A stretch of 64,000 nt of DNA from Clostridiales bacterium (GCA_017962145.1 JAGCVX010000017.1:29366-93365); one strand, 5' to 3'. Positions 1-8,716 are shown, counted from the first letter of the stretch. Made by a program: numbers and translations. The notes: generated from the sequence alone by a model not told the origin.

Positions 1-59
1 GACCCGACCCCGATGGTGTATCATGCAACAAAAAAGCAAAGAAAGGGCATAGATGAATT

Positions 60-938
60 ATGGCTGCTCCAACTCCACCCTGGATCGATGAGATCCCTGA
101 AGGTGCATTTATTTCCACAGAACCATCGTATGAAACAGGCAAGTATTTCGACCGCTTCAAGAATGATCAGGCGGAAGGACTGAAGTACTATTTCTTCGAT
201 CCTTCCGAGCATGGTTTTCCGAAGAAAAAAGACTATCCGCTCCTTATTTTCCTGCACGGAGGATCGAATGCGCTGGTTGGTGAGCTCTGCATTAACTATA
301 CGGGTGCGGAATACTATGCATCGGATGAGTACCAGAAGACTCTTGGCGGTGCGTATATCCTGATCCCGATCGCAAATGAATACAAGATAGAGAGTGGCGG
401 CTACGCGGGCAGTTGGGATGAAACCTATATTGAGCCGGTCATGAAATTGATCAGTGCTTTTGAAGCGAAATATACAGAAGGTGTCGGCGTGAAGTTCCTG
501 CTGGGAAATTCTGCCGGCGCGAGATTCACGTTTGCGCTGGCGACACATGCTCCGGATAAGTTTGATGTGCTGGTTCCCGTCGGGACCGATGCAATCCCGA
601 ATGATGACGTGATGGACGAGCTGGAAAGAAACGGTGTCACACTGTTTTTTGCCGACGGCATGCGCGATGAGATCGTAAGCCACGAGAAAATCGAGGCAAG
701 GCGCGCACGTATGGAAAGAATGAAGAACAGTTTCATCTATACTCCGGATTGGGTCAGGAATGCGGACAAGGGCATCGCTTCGATCAACTTCGGCTTCGAG
801 ATGGGTCAGCATTGCCTGATGAACGGTGTGCAGTCGAACCTTATGTTCTTGGACGGGACTCCGATGGATCCGCGGCTCCCGAACGGGATGACCGGCTGGA
901 TGGCCGAAGAACTGAAAAGACGGAAGACTGCTGGCTGA
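60..938 (+). CDS. alpha/beta-hydrolase, esterase-like
   Basis: This 292-residue protein has the alpha/beta-hydrolase layout. A LHGG oxyanion-hole motif lies at residues 65-68, the nucleophile elbow GNSAG at 149-153 (Ser151), a candidate acid in ADGMRDE (Asp203), and a candidate His at 251. It has no signal peptide, so it probably acts on a soluble ester in the cytoplasm; the substrate is not evident. The ATG at 60 is preceded by GAAAGGG about 13 bases upstream. A competing ATG at 53 opens only a very short frame. The adenosine-deaminase-like gene follows 37 bases downstream on the same strand, so the two may be co-transcribed. The family is fairly sure, the precise activity is not. Confidence 0.8.
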   Translation: MAAPTPPWIDEIPEGAFISTEPSYETGKYFDRFKNDQAEGLKYYFFDPSEHGFPKKKDYPLLIFLHGGSNALVGELCINYTGAEYYASDEYQKTLGGAYILIPIANEYKIESGGYAGSWDETYIEPVMKLISAFEAKYTEGVGVKFLLGNSAGARFTFALATHAPDKFDVLVPVGTDAIPNDDVMDELERNGVTLFFADGMRDEIVSHEKIEARRARMERMKNSFIYTPDWVRNADKGIASINFGFEMGQHCLMNGVQSNLMFLDGTPMDPRLPNGMTGWMAEELKRRKTAG

Positions 939-975
939 TGGAATCTCTAGATGGTGAATGAGGAGAAGAGTAAAA

Positions 976-1911
976 ATGAGTGACAGCAGTCTGGTATTCG
1001 CATTAGAAAATGATTCTCTTTCCGCTCTTTCGAAAATACCTAAGAGCGATCTTCACAGCCATGCGGGAAGAGGCGGACATATCTCGTATATCGAGAAATA
1101 TGCAAACGTAAAGATCACACCAAATGAAGTTCCTTTCGAGAGTCTTTATGAGATGAATCAGTGGTTTAAGGAGAATGTGAAATGTCACCTTCCCGGCGGT
1201 GCAGAAGGGTATCTCAAGCAGATCGAAGCTTCTTTTACACAGGCGACAGCTGACAACGTTACTGTACTGGCATTAAGCTTCTGTGTAGATGAGATTCAAT
1301 TGCTCGGCGGCATGGAAGCTTTTCAGAAAACAATAGTTGGATTACGCGAAAGATATGCTCCGAATACGAAACTGTATCCGGATCTGGCTCTCGGTTACTT
1401 CCCTGAAGAAGTAAATGCCCTGGACGAGATCTTGGAGCGCAAGTTCTTTTGCGGTGTGGATATTATGAACTACATGGGTACATATACGATAGATGAGTTG
1501 AAGCCTATCTGCAGGAAACTGAAAGAAAACGGGCTGATTCTGAAGGCGCATATCGGGGAGTTTGGTGAGGTCGATGATGTATGGAGATATGCGGAAGAAC
1601 TTGGTCTGGATCAGATCCAGCACGGAGTTCTAGCCGCAAAGTCGGACAAGGTCATGAGGTATCTTGCGGATAACGAGATCCAGCTCAATGTCTGCCCGAC
1701 AAGCAACGTCATGCTGAAGGTGAGTTCTGACTACGAAACCCACCCGATCCATACACTCTTTGCAAACGGCGTGAAGGTCACGATTAATACGGACGATCTG
1801 CTGATATTCAACTCCACCTTGTCGGAAGAATACTTAAAGCTATATAAAGCCGGCATGAAGGCCGCCGATCTGGAAGTGATCCGACAGACGGGACAGGATT
1901 ATCTGGTGTGA
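976..1911 (+). CDS. adenosine-deaminase-like metal-dependent deaminase
   Basis: The 311-residue product carries the signatures of the adenosine/AMP deaminase family: the metal-binding DLHSH near residues 25-29, HIGE at 192-195 (zinc His and catalytic Glu), QHG at 215-217, CPTSN at 240-244 and NTDD at 271-274. Family members deaminate adenosine or related purines and pyrimidines with a bound zinc. The ATG at 976 is chosen over the in-frame ATG at 958 because AGGAG at 961-965 sits correctly for it. The segment after NTDD is about 40 residues, a little short for the family, so the C-terminus may be trimmed. The substrate is inferred only from family membership. Confidence 0.85.
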   Translation: MSDSSLVFALENDSLSALSKIPKSDLHSHAGRGGHISYIEKYANVKITPNEVPFESLYEMNQWFKENVKCHLPGGAEGYLKQIEASFTQATADNVTVLALSFCVDEIQLLGGMEAFQKTIVGLRERYAPNTKLYPDLALGYFPEEVNALDEILERKFFCGVDIMNYMGTYTIDELKPICRKLKENGLILKAHIGEFGEVDDVWRYAEELGLDQIQHGVLAAKSDKVMRYLADNEIQLNVCPTSNVMLKVSSDYETHPIHTLFANGVKVTINTDDLLIFNSTLSEEYLKLYKAGMKAADLEVIRQTGQDYLV

Positions 1912-1984
1912 CAAGTTTTCTAGTTTTTTCACAAAGAATTGTTCGTTAGTATAGATTTAGTTGAATACGCGTGTTCTTTCAACC

Positions 1985-2041
1985 TGACAAAATGGAATTG
2001 ACACAGCCCGTATAGAATTGTATACTTATGACAAAATGGAA
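1985..2041 (+). repeat. 13-bp direct repeat bracketing a promoter
   Basis: The sequence TGACAAAATGGAA occurs exactly at 1985-1997 and again at 2029-2041, 44 bases apart. The copies lie directly before the -35 box and just after the -10 box of the next gene's promoter. This arrangement fits operator half-sites for a DNA-binding protein, possibly the adjacent Bro-N or helix-turn-helix protein. That role is inference. Confidence 0.5.
1998..2026 (+). promoter_or_regulatory. sigma-A type promoter for the Bro-N gene
   Basis: A perfect -35 TTGACA at 1998-2003 is followed by a 17-base spacer and a -10 TATACT at 2021-2026. The start codon used downstream is the ATG at 2066. This is one of the best matches to the vegetative consensus in the window. 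Confidence 0.75.
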
Positions 2042-2065
2042 ATGGCAGTAAAAAGAGGAACAAAT

Positions 2066-2953
2066 ATGGATCAGGATAAAGTGTATTTGTTTGAAGATCA
2101 ACCTATCAGGAGTGCATGGGTTGAAGAAGAAGAAGAATGGTATTTTTCGATAGTGGATGTGGTTGGTGTGCTAACAGAGCAACCCGATATTGACGGGGCT
2201 CGCAACTATTGGAAAGTGCTAAAGAACAGGCTGAAAGAAGAAGGCAGTCAGTTGGTTACAAATTGTAACCAACTGAAAATGACGTCGCCTAAGGATGGAA
2301 AAAAGTATAATACCGACGTTGCCAACACTGAACAACTCTTACGACTGATTCAATCTATTCCTTCTAAGAAAGCAGAACCGTTTAAGTTATGGTTGGCTCT
2401 GGTCGGAAGAGAACGGATAGAAGAGGTTATTGATCCCGAACTCACTATAGAACGTGCACTTGAAACCTATGCTAAGAAGGGCTATTCACGTGAGTGAATC
2501 AATCAACGTTTGCAGGCGATTCAAGTCAGAAAAGAACTGACCGATGAATGGAATAAGCGAGGTGTGAAGAAGGGCTCGGAATATGCTATTCTTACCGATG
2601 AGATCACGAGAGCATGGTCCGGGATGTCGACACGGCAATACAAAAACCTTAAGGGGCTAAAGAAGGAAAATCTCAGAGATAATATGTCTACTTTGGAATT
2701 GGTTCTGAATATGCTTGCAGAAGCAACAACTACTGAAATATCCAAACAGAAACAGCCGGAAACCTTTGAGGAAAACAGAAATATCGCACAAGAAGGCGGA
2801 GCTGCAGCTGGTGAAGCGAGAGAAGCTGTAGAAAAGAGAACAGGCAAGCCGGTGATTACAAGTAAAAATGCGGCTCAATTACAGGGTTTAGTAACAGGAT
2901 TAATTGAATCAGATATAGGGGATGACATAGATGAAAAAGATTACAACACTTGA
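2066..2953 (+). pseudogene. Bro-N domain antirepressor-like gene with in-frame stop
   Basis: Two consecutive open segments (2066-2497 and 2498-2953) lie in the same frame, separated only by a TGA at 2495-2497. The first begins with a Bro-N domain as found in phage antirepressors and DinD-like proteins (KVYLFEDQPIRSAW, WYFSIVDVVGVL). The second continues the family's conserved C-terminal part (RKELTDEWNKRGV, LTDEITRAWSGMS, GLKKENLRDNM). In relatives as I remember them the residue at the stop is Trp (REWINQRL), so a single TGG to TGA change explains the break. The start at ATG 2066 has AGAGG seven bases upstream. TGA is a normal stop elsewhere in the window, so recoding is unlikely. Base composition is AT-rich compared with its neighbours, consistent with transfer. 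The intact length would be about 295 residues. Confidence 0.8.
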
Positions 2954-3203
2954 AGCCGCATTGAAAAGAATAGAGGAGTTAGAAAAAGAAAACGCTGATC
3001 TGAAAGAAGAAATAACGTATCTGAGAAAGCGAAAAGCCAGTGGACGACAGCGGCATAATGCAAAGTGGTTGGCGATCTATAACGACTTCGTGATCTGCTA
3101 TGAAAAAGGCATGACTATGGTTGAGATCGCCAAGCGGAATGGAATAAGTGAGCGAAGTATATACCGTTACAAAGCCTACTACGAGGAAATGAAGAAGAGG
3201 TGA
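2931..3203 (+). CDS. small coiled-coil plus helix-turn-helix protein
   Basis: This 90-residue protein begins inside the last 23 bases of the Bro-N gene. Residues 5-35 form a heptad-rich coiled coil (LEAALKRIEELEKENADLK). The remainder contains a resolvase/transposase-type helix-turn-helix (MTMVEIAKRNGISERSIYRYK). It is probably a dimeric DNA-binding protein translated together with the upstream gene. Candidate targets are the 13-bp repeats around the shared promoter. I do not recognise a named family; an IS-associated HTH protein is an alternative, but no transposase is adjacent. Confidence 0.65.
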   Translation: MKKITTLEAALKRIEELEKENADLKEEITYLRKRKASGRQRHNAKWLAIYNDFVICYEKGMTMVEIAKRNGISERSIYRYKAYYEEMKKR

Positions 3204-3333
3204 AGGGCTGAGCCCGATGCACCATCTCCTTACCTTTTTAAGAACTGTATACCGATAATCTAAATCCATACAATTCGTAATACAAGATGGTATGATATAG
3301 CTGTGATTTGGATATGGAGAAGAGGTGGAAAGC

Positions 3334-4113
3334 ATGAAACAGTACATTGTAGATGCATTTACGGATAAGCTATTTGGAGGAAATCAGGCCGCGGTCTGCA
3401 TCCTTGATAACTGGATATCTGATGAATTAATGCAGAGCATTGCTAAGGAGAATAATTTTTCCGAAACAGCTTTTGCAGTGAAAGAAGGCGAAGCGTATCA
3501 CCTTCGCTGGTTTACACCTGCAGCGGAAATCAATTTCTGCGGACATGCTACACTTGGGACTGCATATGTTCTTTATAACTTCTACGAAAAGGATGCAACG
3601 AGGATCACATTTAAAACGCAAGTCGGAGAGCTCTCGGTAGAAAAACAAGATGATCTGTTTAGAATGGATTTTCCGGCATACGTTTGTAAAAGAACAGAAG
3701 TAACGGAAACGATGGAATCTGCGCTTGGCGTAAGACCTGTAGAAGCATACTTAGACAGGGATCTGTTGCTTGTTTTGGAGAATGCGGAACAGGTCAGAAC
3801 GCTTTGCCCCGATCAGAATAAACTGAAAGAACTCGATGGATTAGCTATAGCTGTAACAGCGAAGTCCGATGTTCCGGAATATGATTGTATTAGCCGTGTT
3901 TTCGTACCGGAATTGAGTATCTCGGAAGACCCTGTCACCGGAAGCTCGCATTGCATGATTGTTCCGTACTGGTGCGATCAACTGGGAAAAGAAAAACTGG
4001 TATGTTTTCAGGCGTCTGAAAGGACCGGGATACTGTATGCGGAAAGAATGCATAACAGAATCTTACTATCGGGAAAAGCGGTTTTGTTTTCCATAGCAGA
4101 TATCTATTGCTGA
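3334..4113 (+). CDS. PhzF-family isomerase/epimerase
   Basis: The product (259 residues) is a PhzF-like protein. It shows YIVDAFTDKLFGGNQAAVC at the N-terminus, NNFSETAF containing the family's catalytic Glu, GHATLGTAYVLY around residues 70-80, and the C-terminal EDPVTGSSH motif that closes the active site. Family members isomerise or epimerise small acids and include PhzF of phenazine biosynthesis, but most have unknown substrates. ATG 3334 is preferred over the in-frame GTG at 3325, which lies inside the ribosome binding site AGAGGTGG (3321-3328). Composition is slightly AT-rich. No phenazine genes are nearby, so a general housekeeping or detoxifying role is likelier. Confidence 0.88.
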   Translation: MKQYIVDAFTDKLFGGNQAAVCILDNWISDELMQSIAKENNFSETAFAVKEGEAYHLRWFTPAAEINFCGHATLGTAYVLYNFYEKDATRITFKTQVGELSVEKQDDLFRMDFPAYVCKRTEVTETMESALGVRPVEAYLDRDLLLVLENAEQVRTLCPDQNKLKELDGLAIAVTAKSDVPEYDCISRVFVPELSISEDPVTGSSHCMIVPYWCDQLGKEKLVCFQASERTGILYAERMHNRILLSGKAVLFSIADIYC

Positions 4114-4139
4114 TTAGTTATTTACGGAGGTGAGAAGTC

Positions 4140-4901
4140 ATGATCACGGATTCATTTGATAAAAATACAGAGGAGATCATCAAGGTCTGGAAGAACGAAG
4201 AAGCGAAGAAAGTAGATGCGTGTATCCTGACTTTTTCGAACGAGATATTCCAGTATGTGCTGGAAGCATATGACTGCGAAAAGATCGGAGATCTGTATTC
4301 CACGAACGGTCCTAAACCGATATATGGTTTTGCGTATAAGGGAAAAGAATTCGCCGTGTATATGTCCTTCATCGGAGGCCCCGGATGCGTGGCAGATATG
4401 GAAGACACCATGTCCATCATCAACACGAATAAATACATCGTTTTCGGTGGCAGCGGATGTCTGAATAAAGAGATCGCCAGAGGCAGGGTCATGGTTCCGA
4501 CAGCGGCCTATCGTGACGAAGGAACATCGTATCATTTTGCGCCGGCATCGGACTATATCGAAGTGAAAAACTGCGATGTGGTTGCCGCTTTTATGGAGGA
4601 AGCAGGACTTCCTTATATCAAGGGAAAGACCTGGACGACAGATGCGCCGCACCGTGAAACAAGGGGCAATTTCGAAAAGAGAAAGAGCGAAGGCTGCATC
4701 TCTGTCGAGATGGAGTGCGCTGCGGTGCAGGCTATGTGCGATTTCAGAGGATTAAACGTTTACTACTTCCTTACCTGTGGAGATCTTCTCGATGCACCGA
4801 AGTGGGATGCAAGGATGGAGAAAAACCAGAAGAAACATACACAGCACGATCCGGGACATTTTGATATCGCCCTGGAACTCGCGTGCTATGTGACGGATTG
4901 A
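4140..4901 (+). CDS. nucleoside phosphorylase, uridine-phosphorylase-like
   Basis: The 253-residue protein matches the PNP/UDP family: a glycine-rich phosphate-binding segment (FIGGPGC near 78-84), FGGSGCL near 101-107, and the ribose-binding SVEMECAAVQAM near 190-200. These enzymes cleave nucleosides with phosphate to free base and ribose-1-phosphate in the cytoplasm. The ATG at 4140 follows GGAGGTG eight bases upstream. Together with the deaminase-like gene at 976 it points to nucleoside salvage, though the two are not in one operon. The base specificity cannot be read from the sequence. Confidence 0.85.
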   Translation: MITDSFDKNTEEIIKVWKNEEAKKVDACILTFSNEIFQYVLEAYDCEKIGDLYSTNGPKPIYGFAYKGKEFAVYMSFIGGPGCVADMEDTMSIINTNKYIVFGGSGCLNKEIARGRVMVPTAAYRDEGTSYHFAPASDYIEVKNCDVVAAFMEEAGLPYIKGKTWTTDAPHRETRGNFEKRKSEGCISVEMECAAVQAMCDFRGLNVYYFLTCGDLLDAPKWDARMEKNQKKHTQHDPGHFDIALELACYVTD

Positions 4902-4937
4902 GTTCGTCGGAGAAAGCAAGGATGAAGAACAACGATC

Positions 4938-5852
4938 ATGGATGAGAGAAAACTTCAAGAGATACTGACGGATAAATATGGAATCGAGACCCCTTCTTTG
5001 GAATTTCTGCGAGAAGGAGGCACCCACACCTATGTTGTGAATGGGAAGGGGAAATTTCTCCTTAAGGTTATTGGTTCTGCTTTTTCTGATACCGCAATGC
5101 AGTCGGTTTCTATTATGAGATATCTGGAAGGCTGTGGATTCCCGGTTCCCAAGACGATACTGACGAAAGACGGGGACGCGATCTTTTCTGCGGATGTCGA
5201 TGGGGAGAGAGTTCTGATTGTTCTGATGGAATACATCGAGGGCGACGAACCGGATCTGAAAGAATGTGCAACCGAAGTCGGCGAGCTGGTCGGAAGACTT
5301 CATGAACTGATGGAAAAGTGTCCGATAGAACCGATCGAGCATGGAAAAGAGTTTTTCATCGAACGTTATCTGAAGCTTCTTCGCCAAAAGAACTATCCGC
5401 GGATCGCCGCCTACGAAGAAATAGCAGAGCGTTCATGGGAGAAGGTGAAGGATCTTCCTTGCGGGAACTGTCACGGGGATCTGCATAGAGGAAATCTTCT
5501 TCAAAGTCCGGATGGAAAGATCTACCTTATCGACTTTGATACGGTCTGCCGTGCGCCCATCATGTTTGATATCATGGTGATGTGCGATATGACGGACTAT
5601 TTCATGTTGAAACCAGAAGACATCGAGCTTACCAAAGAAGTGTATCGGAAGTTTCTTTCCGGGTATTCGAAATACCATGCACTCAGCCGTGAAGAAGTGC
5701 TTTCTTTTCCGGATTGGGTAGTGATCCGGCATTTCCAGCTTCAGGCCACGATACTTGAAGTACATGGGATAGACTGCATCGATGAACAGTTTATCGACTA
5801 TCAGCTGTACTGGCTGAATAAATGGCAGGAGAGTGCGAAAGGATTAATATGA
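4938..5852 (+). CDS. aminoglycoside-phosphotransferase-fold kinase (APH family)
   Basis: This 304-residue protein carries the APH/choline-kinase signature: CHGDLHRGN (catalytic Asp and metal-binding Asn, near residues 178-186) and LIDFDTV near 196-202 (metal-binding Asp). An N-terminal nucleotide-binding lobe contains FLLKVIG with the ATP-contacting Lys. Such enzymes phosphorylate antibiotics, sugars, homoserine or choline. The stop overlaps the next gene as ATGA (5849-5852), indicating translational coupling to the GNAT downstream. The true substrate is unknown, and resistance should not be assumed from the family name. Confidence 0.85.
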   Translation: MDERKLQEILTDKYGIETPSLEFLREGGTHTYVVNGKGKFLLKVIGSAFSDTAMQSVSIMRYLEGCGFPVPKTILTKDGDAIFSADVDGERVLIVLMEYIEGDEPDLKECATEVGELVGRLHELMEKCPIEPIEHGKEFFIERYLKLLRQKNYPRIAAYEEIAERSWEKVKDLPCGNCHGDLHRGNLLQSPDGKIYLIDFDTVCRAPIMFDIMVMCDMTDYFMLKPEDIELTKEVYRKFLSGYSKYHALSREEVLSFPDWVVIRHFQLQATILEVHGIDCIDEQFIDYQLYWLNKWQESAKGLI

Positions 5853-6406
5853 TCTATTTGGAAACAGACAGACTGATATTGAGAGATTATTCTGCGGATG
5901 ATATTGACGCATACTACCGTCTGAAGACGGACGAGCAGACGATGTATTATATGCAGGATATCAAGCTTGATTCCTTCGATGCGGCAAAAGAAGAGTTAGC
6001 GGACGTGCTGGCGGACATGGCAAAGGAAGACCGCAAGTTCTACTTCCTTCACATGGAGCTGAAAGATACGCATGAGCAGGTGGGAAGCATCGGATACACG
6101 GTTGTGGACAGAACGCCGGTCGGGAAGATCGTTCACATGGGGTACTTTACTTACCCGAAATTCTGGGGAAACGGATACACTTCCGAAGCGTTAAGAAGCG
6201 TACTTGAATATGCATTCACAAAGGATGATGTATATCGGGTAACGACGGGCTGCCTTGCGGAAAACAAAGGCTCGGAGCGTGTCATGCAGAAGAACGGATT
6301 GATCAAAGAAGCCGAGCACAAAGATTATGAGTGGCACGACGGAAAAATGAAGGATCGTCTGGAATACAGATTGCTTAAAACTGAGTGGGAGAATAACCGA
6401 TCATGA
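5849..6406 (+). CDS. GNAT N-acetyltransferase, RimJ/RimL type
   Basis: The 185-residue product opens with LETDRLILRDYSADD, the typical RimJ/RimL-type start, and has an acetyl-CoA loop in the segment YPKFWGNGYTSEAL near residue 105. A C-terminal beta-strand region follows (VMQKNGLIKE). The start at ATG 5849 overlaps the stop of the kinase gene, with GAAAGGA upstream. The upstream in-frame ATG at 5822 lies inside the kinase coding region and lacks a good site. The next gene overlaps its end by four bases, making a tight kinase-GNAT-HAD operon. The acceptor could be a protein N-terminus, a drug or a metabolite. Confidence 0.87.
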   Translation: MIYLETDRLILRDYSADDIDAYYRLKTDEQTMYYMQDIKLDSFDAAKEELADVLADMAKEDRKFYFLHMELKDTHEQVGSIGYTVVDRTPVGKIVHMGYFTYPKFWGNGYTSEALRSVLEYAFTKDDVYRVTTGCLAENKGSERVMQKNGLIKEAEHKDYEWHDGKMKDRLEYRLLKTEWENNRS

Positions 6407-7107
6407 TTCTGATATTCGATTATTTCGAGACGATTCTTAACACAAAGAGCATGGATTTTAACCGTGGTCTTTATGTGTTTTGGGAAAGATACTATCAGGA
6501 CAAATGCCTTTTTTCGGACATGAAGAAATACGGTGAGGATCTCTTTCTTGTGCTGATGGAAAAGCATAGAGGCGGAGAAGAGTATCCTTTCGTGGAAAAT
6601 GAACTGCCGCTTTTTGCGAAGAAATTCGGTGGAGATAAGGTGACTATGAGCGTGGAGGAGGAAGCGGATTTTCTGATGCAGTGCAATGACTTTGTACTAG
6701 ATCCGGAGATCGAAAGATTCCTTCAGAAATGCAGTCAGATGAATATCCCGATGTATGTGCTGTCGAACAGTGGATTTCGTGAAGAAGCACTCATGGAAGT
6801 GCTGAATAGATTCGGGATCGGAAAGTATTTTACTCAACTCTGGTCCAGCGCGAATTTCGGGAGAATCAAACCGTGCAGGGAATTCTTCGAACTCGCGATA
6901 GAAACAGCGCTGGAAGAAAATCCGGAGGAGATCCGGGAGAACATAGTCTTTATCGGAGATATCTACGAGACCGATGTGGTCGGAGCGCATCAGGCCGGAA
7001 TCAAGTCGGCATGGCTCAATAAGAAGAACGAAAAAGATGAGGATGGCTGGGCAACATACGACATAAAGTCGGCGAGCCGGCTAAATGGGATCCTCGAGGG
7101 TGAGTAG
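6403..7107 (+). CDS. HAD-superfamily hydrolase
   Basis: This 234-residue protein has the HAD fold. Motif I is FDYFET (residues 5-10), motif II VLSNS near 121-125, motif III RIKPCREFF near 155-163 and motif IV FIGDIYETD near 182-190. The nucleophilic Asp6 is present, but the second Asp of the usual DxD phosphatase motif is Phe, as in some dehalogenase-like branches. It may therefore be a non-canonical phosphatase or dehalogenase. It overlaps the upstream GNAT stop (ATGA) and is followed after one base by another GNAT, so the genes are probably co-translated. Confidence 0.82.
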   Translation: MILIFDYFETILNTKSMDFNRGLYVFWERYYQDKCLFSDMKKYGEDLFLVLMEKHRGGEEYPFVENELPLFAKKFGGDKVTMSVEEEADFLMQCNDFVLDPEIERFLQKCSQMNIPMYVLSNSGFREEALMEVLNRFGIGKYFTQLWSSANFGRIKPCREFFELAIETALEENPEEIRENIVFIGDIYETDVVGAHQAGIKSAWLNKKNEKDEDGWATYDIKSASRLNGILEGE

Positions 7108-7108
7108 G

Positions 7109-7561
7109 ATGATCGAACTGAGACCTTTAAGTGATGCGAATAAAGACGAATGCTTTCGCATGAAGGTGTCGGAAGCGCAGGCGGAGAACATCGCAACGAA
7201 CGCAAGTTCATTTGAAGCAGCGAAAGAGCATCCGGATGTGGCCAGACCTTTTGTGATCTATGCGGATGGGGTAGCTGTCGGGTTTACTATGTTTGCGTTT
7301 GACCTGGCGTGCGAAGATCCGGATGACCGGTACTGGTTATGGAGATTCATGATCGATGAGAGGTATCAGGGCCGTGGATATGGGAAAGAAACACTGAATA
7401 ACATTGTTACATATTTCAAAGAAAACGGGGCTACGAACATCCGGCTCTCCACAAAAGAGAGCAACGTCAATGCGATCCGGCTGTACAGATCCGTCGGCTT
7501 CGAGGCGACCGGTGAGGTCATCGACGGCGAGACGGTATTTGAATACGATTTGACCACGTGA
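7109..7561 (+). CDS. GNAT N-acetyltransferase, SpeG/BltD-like
   Basis: The 150-residue protein resembles spermidine/diamine-type acetyltransferases. It contains ELRPLSDANKDECFRMKV at the start, a central YWLWRFMIDERYQGRGYGKETL with the Q/RxxGxG/A acetyl-CoA loop (QGRGYG), and STKESNVNAIRLYRSVGFEATG near the end, the conserved cofactor-side helix. The start at ATG 7109 has GAGGGTGAGTAGG upstream, overlapping the end of the HAD gene. Polyamine acetylation is a plausible role from resemblance but is not shown. Confidence 0.87.
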   Translation: MIELRPLSDANKDECFRMKVSEAQAENIATNASSFEAAKEHPDVARPFVIYADGVAVGFTMFAFDLACEDPDDRYWLWRFMIDERYQGRGYGKETLNNIVTYFKENGATNIRLSTKESNVNAIRLYRSVGFEATGEVIDGETVFEYDLTT

Positions 7562-7647
7562 TTATACCTGTATTCTAAATTCGCCGTTTTCGGCCGTGCA
7601 ACGTGATAAGATAAAGAAAAAGAGTATCAGGAAGAAGATGGCCGAAT

Positions 7648-7954
7648 ATGAACGAGTTATGTAAGATCATCAAGGATATGGTGAAACCGAATTTCCTTAA
7701 CATAAGAACTTCTATCCAGGCGTATGACAGAGACGCTTTGTGCTGCGGCGCGCCGTGCTGGAGATGGGCGTTTCACGCACTTCATTCTGCAGATAAATGG
7801 TTTATCAACCCATGCGTGTTTGAAGAGCCTGCGTTTTATGAGGAAGGCATGGATAATCCGGATAACCCGACATCTGTGGGTCTCCCAGGCGGACAAGTAT
7901 GTCGACGATGGTATTCTGTTTGGAAGATATCGGAAAGGCCGGGTAACGAAATAG
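7648..7954 (+). pseudogene. DinB-like gene with internal deletion and frameshift
   Basis: From ATG 7648 the first ~75 codons read like a DinB/YfiT-type four-helix protein common in Lachnospiraceae (RRTSIQ-like helix, CCGAPCWRWAFHALHSADKWFINPC, EEGMDNPDNP). Near 7870-7876 the frame changes. The original frame becomes non-family sequence and runs on to 8034 through the next gene. A second frame instead gives WVSQADKYVDDGILFGRYRKG and ends at a TAG at 7952-7954, which looks like the natural C-terminus. About 75 residues, including later helices, seem to be missing between the two parts. The simplest reading is an out-of-frame internal deletion. The family match and missing length are from memory. 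Confidence 0.6.
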
Positions 7955-7964
7955 AGGGATTGGT

Positions 7965-8678
7965 ATGGCAACACAAGATATTTATGAGATCTGGAATAAG
8001 GATGGAAGCGGCGTTCTTTCAGAGGAACCGCTGATCCTCACGGCGTGTAAAGAAGGAAAGCTCGGGACGGTTTTTTCGTATCCGGGCGGCGCGATCTACA
8101 AGACGATATTTACGTATTTGTGTGGAAAACCAGATGAAGCTTTTCTCGCGGATAATCCGGACGTGATCTATAACACCAGGCTGGTATGTATGAGTTCGGA
8201 GTGGGAGGAGTATATCCGGAAACTTCCGATCAAGTTTATCCTCCGAAGAGAACTGATGGAGCCCTTAAGAGCGGAATCCACAAAAGAGATGCGTGGGCTT
8301 CCGGATGGGTACAGCATCAGTGCATTTACAGAAGAAATCTTCGAAGCACATCCCTTCGATCACGGAAGAGGGTATGCAGATTTCCGGGACTTTTCGGAAA
8401 GAGGGACCGGTGCGGTGGTGCTTTGTGACGGGAAGGTCGTGTCGGCATCGTCGAGCTTTCTGACTTTCGAAGATCACGTGGAACTGGATGTGTTTACGGA
8501 TGAAGAACACAGAGGCAAGGGACTTGCGGATCACTGTGTTTTCGAGATGATCCGGCAAAGTTACGATAAGGGTCTGACCGTGCACTGGGATGCGCAGAAT
8601 CCGATGTCATCGAAGATGGCGATGGGTCACGGTTTTGTACCGGCGGCCGAATACGCAGTATACTGGTTAGAGAAGTGA
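7965..8678 (+). CDS. GNAT acetyltransferase, zwittermicin-resistance (ZmaR) type
   Basis: The 237-residue protein fits the two-part GNAT family that includes the ZmaR-like resistance protein. It has an N-terminal substrate-side domain and a C-terminal GNAT core with ELDVFTDEEHRGKGLADHCVFEMI near residues 165-188 (HRGKGLA cofactor loop) and WDAQNPMSSKMAMGHGF near 205-221. Family members are usually about 260 residues, so the N-terminus is slightly short. The ATG at 7965 follows GAGGGATT. It starts ten bases after the relic DinB reading frame ends. The acceptor molecule is unknown. Confidence 0.83.
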   Translation: MATQDIYEIWNKDGSGVLSEEPLILTACKEGKLGTVFSYPGGAIYKTIFTYLCGKPDEAFLADNPDVIYNTRLVCMSSEWEEYIRKLPIKFILRRELMEPLRAESTKEMRGLPDGYSISAFTEEIFEAHPFDHGRGYADFRDFSERGTGAVVLCDGKVVSASSSFLTFEDHVELDVFTDEEHRGKGLADHCVFEMIRQSYDKGLTVHWDAQNPMSSKMAMGHGFVPAAEYAVYWLEK

Positions 8679-8716
8679 TATCGCACTGCTGAGGATGAAA
8701 AGAGAAGCATAATAAC

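Noticed and set aside
2495..2497. UGA recoding or a variant genetic code with UGA as Trp
   Set aside because: UGA ends many intact genes in the window, so a changed code is excluded. No recoding signal or SECIS-like structure was seen; a point nonsense mutation is simpler.
4938..5852. Calling the APH-fold kinases aminoglycoside-resistance genes
   Set aside because: The fold is shared by many kinases of metabolism; none of the three shows features that point to a given aminoglycoside enzyme.
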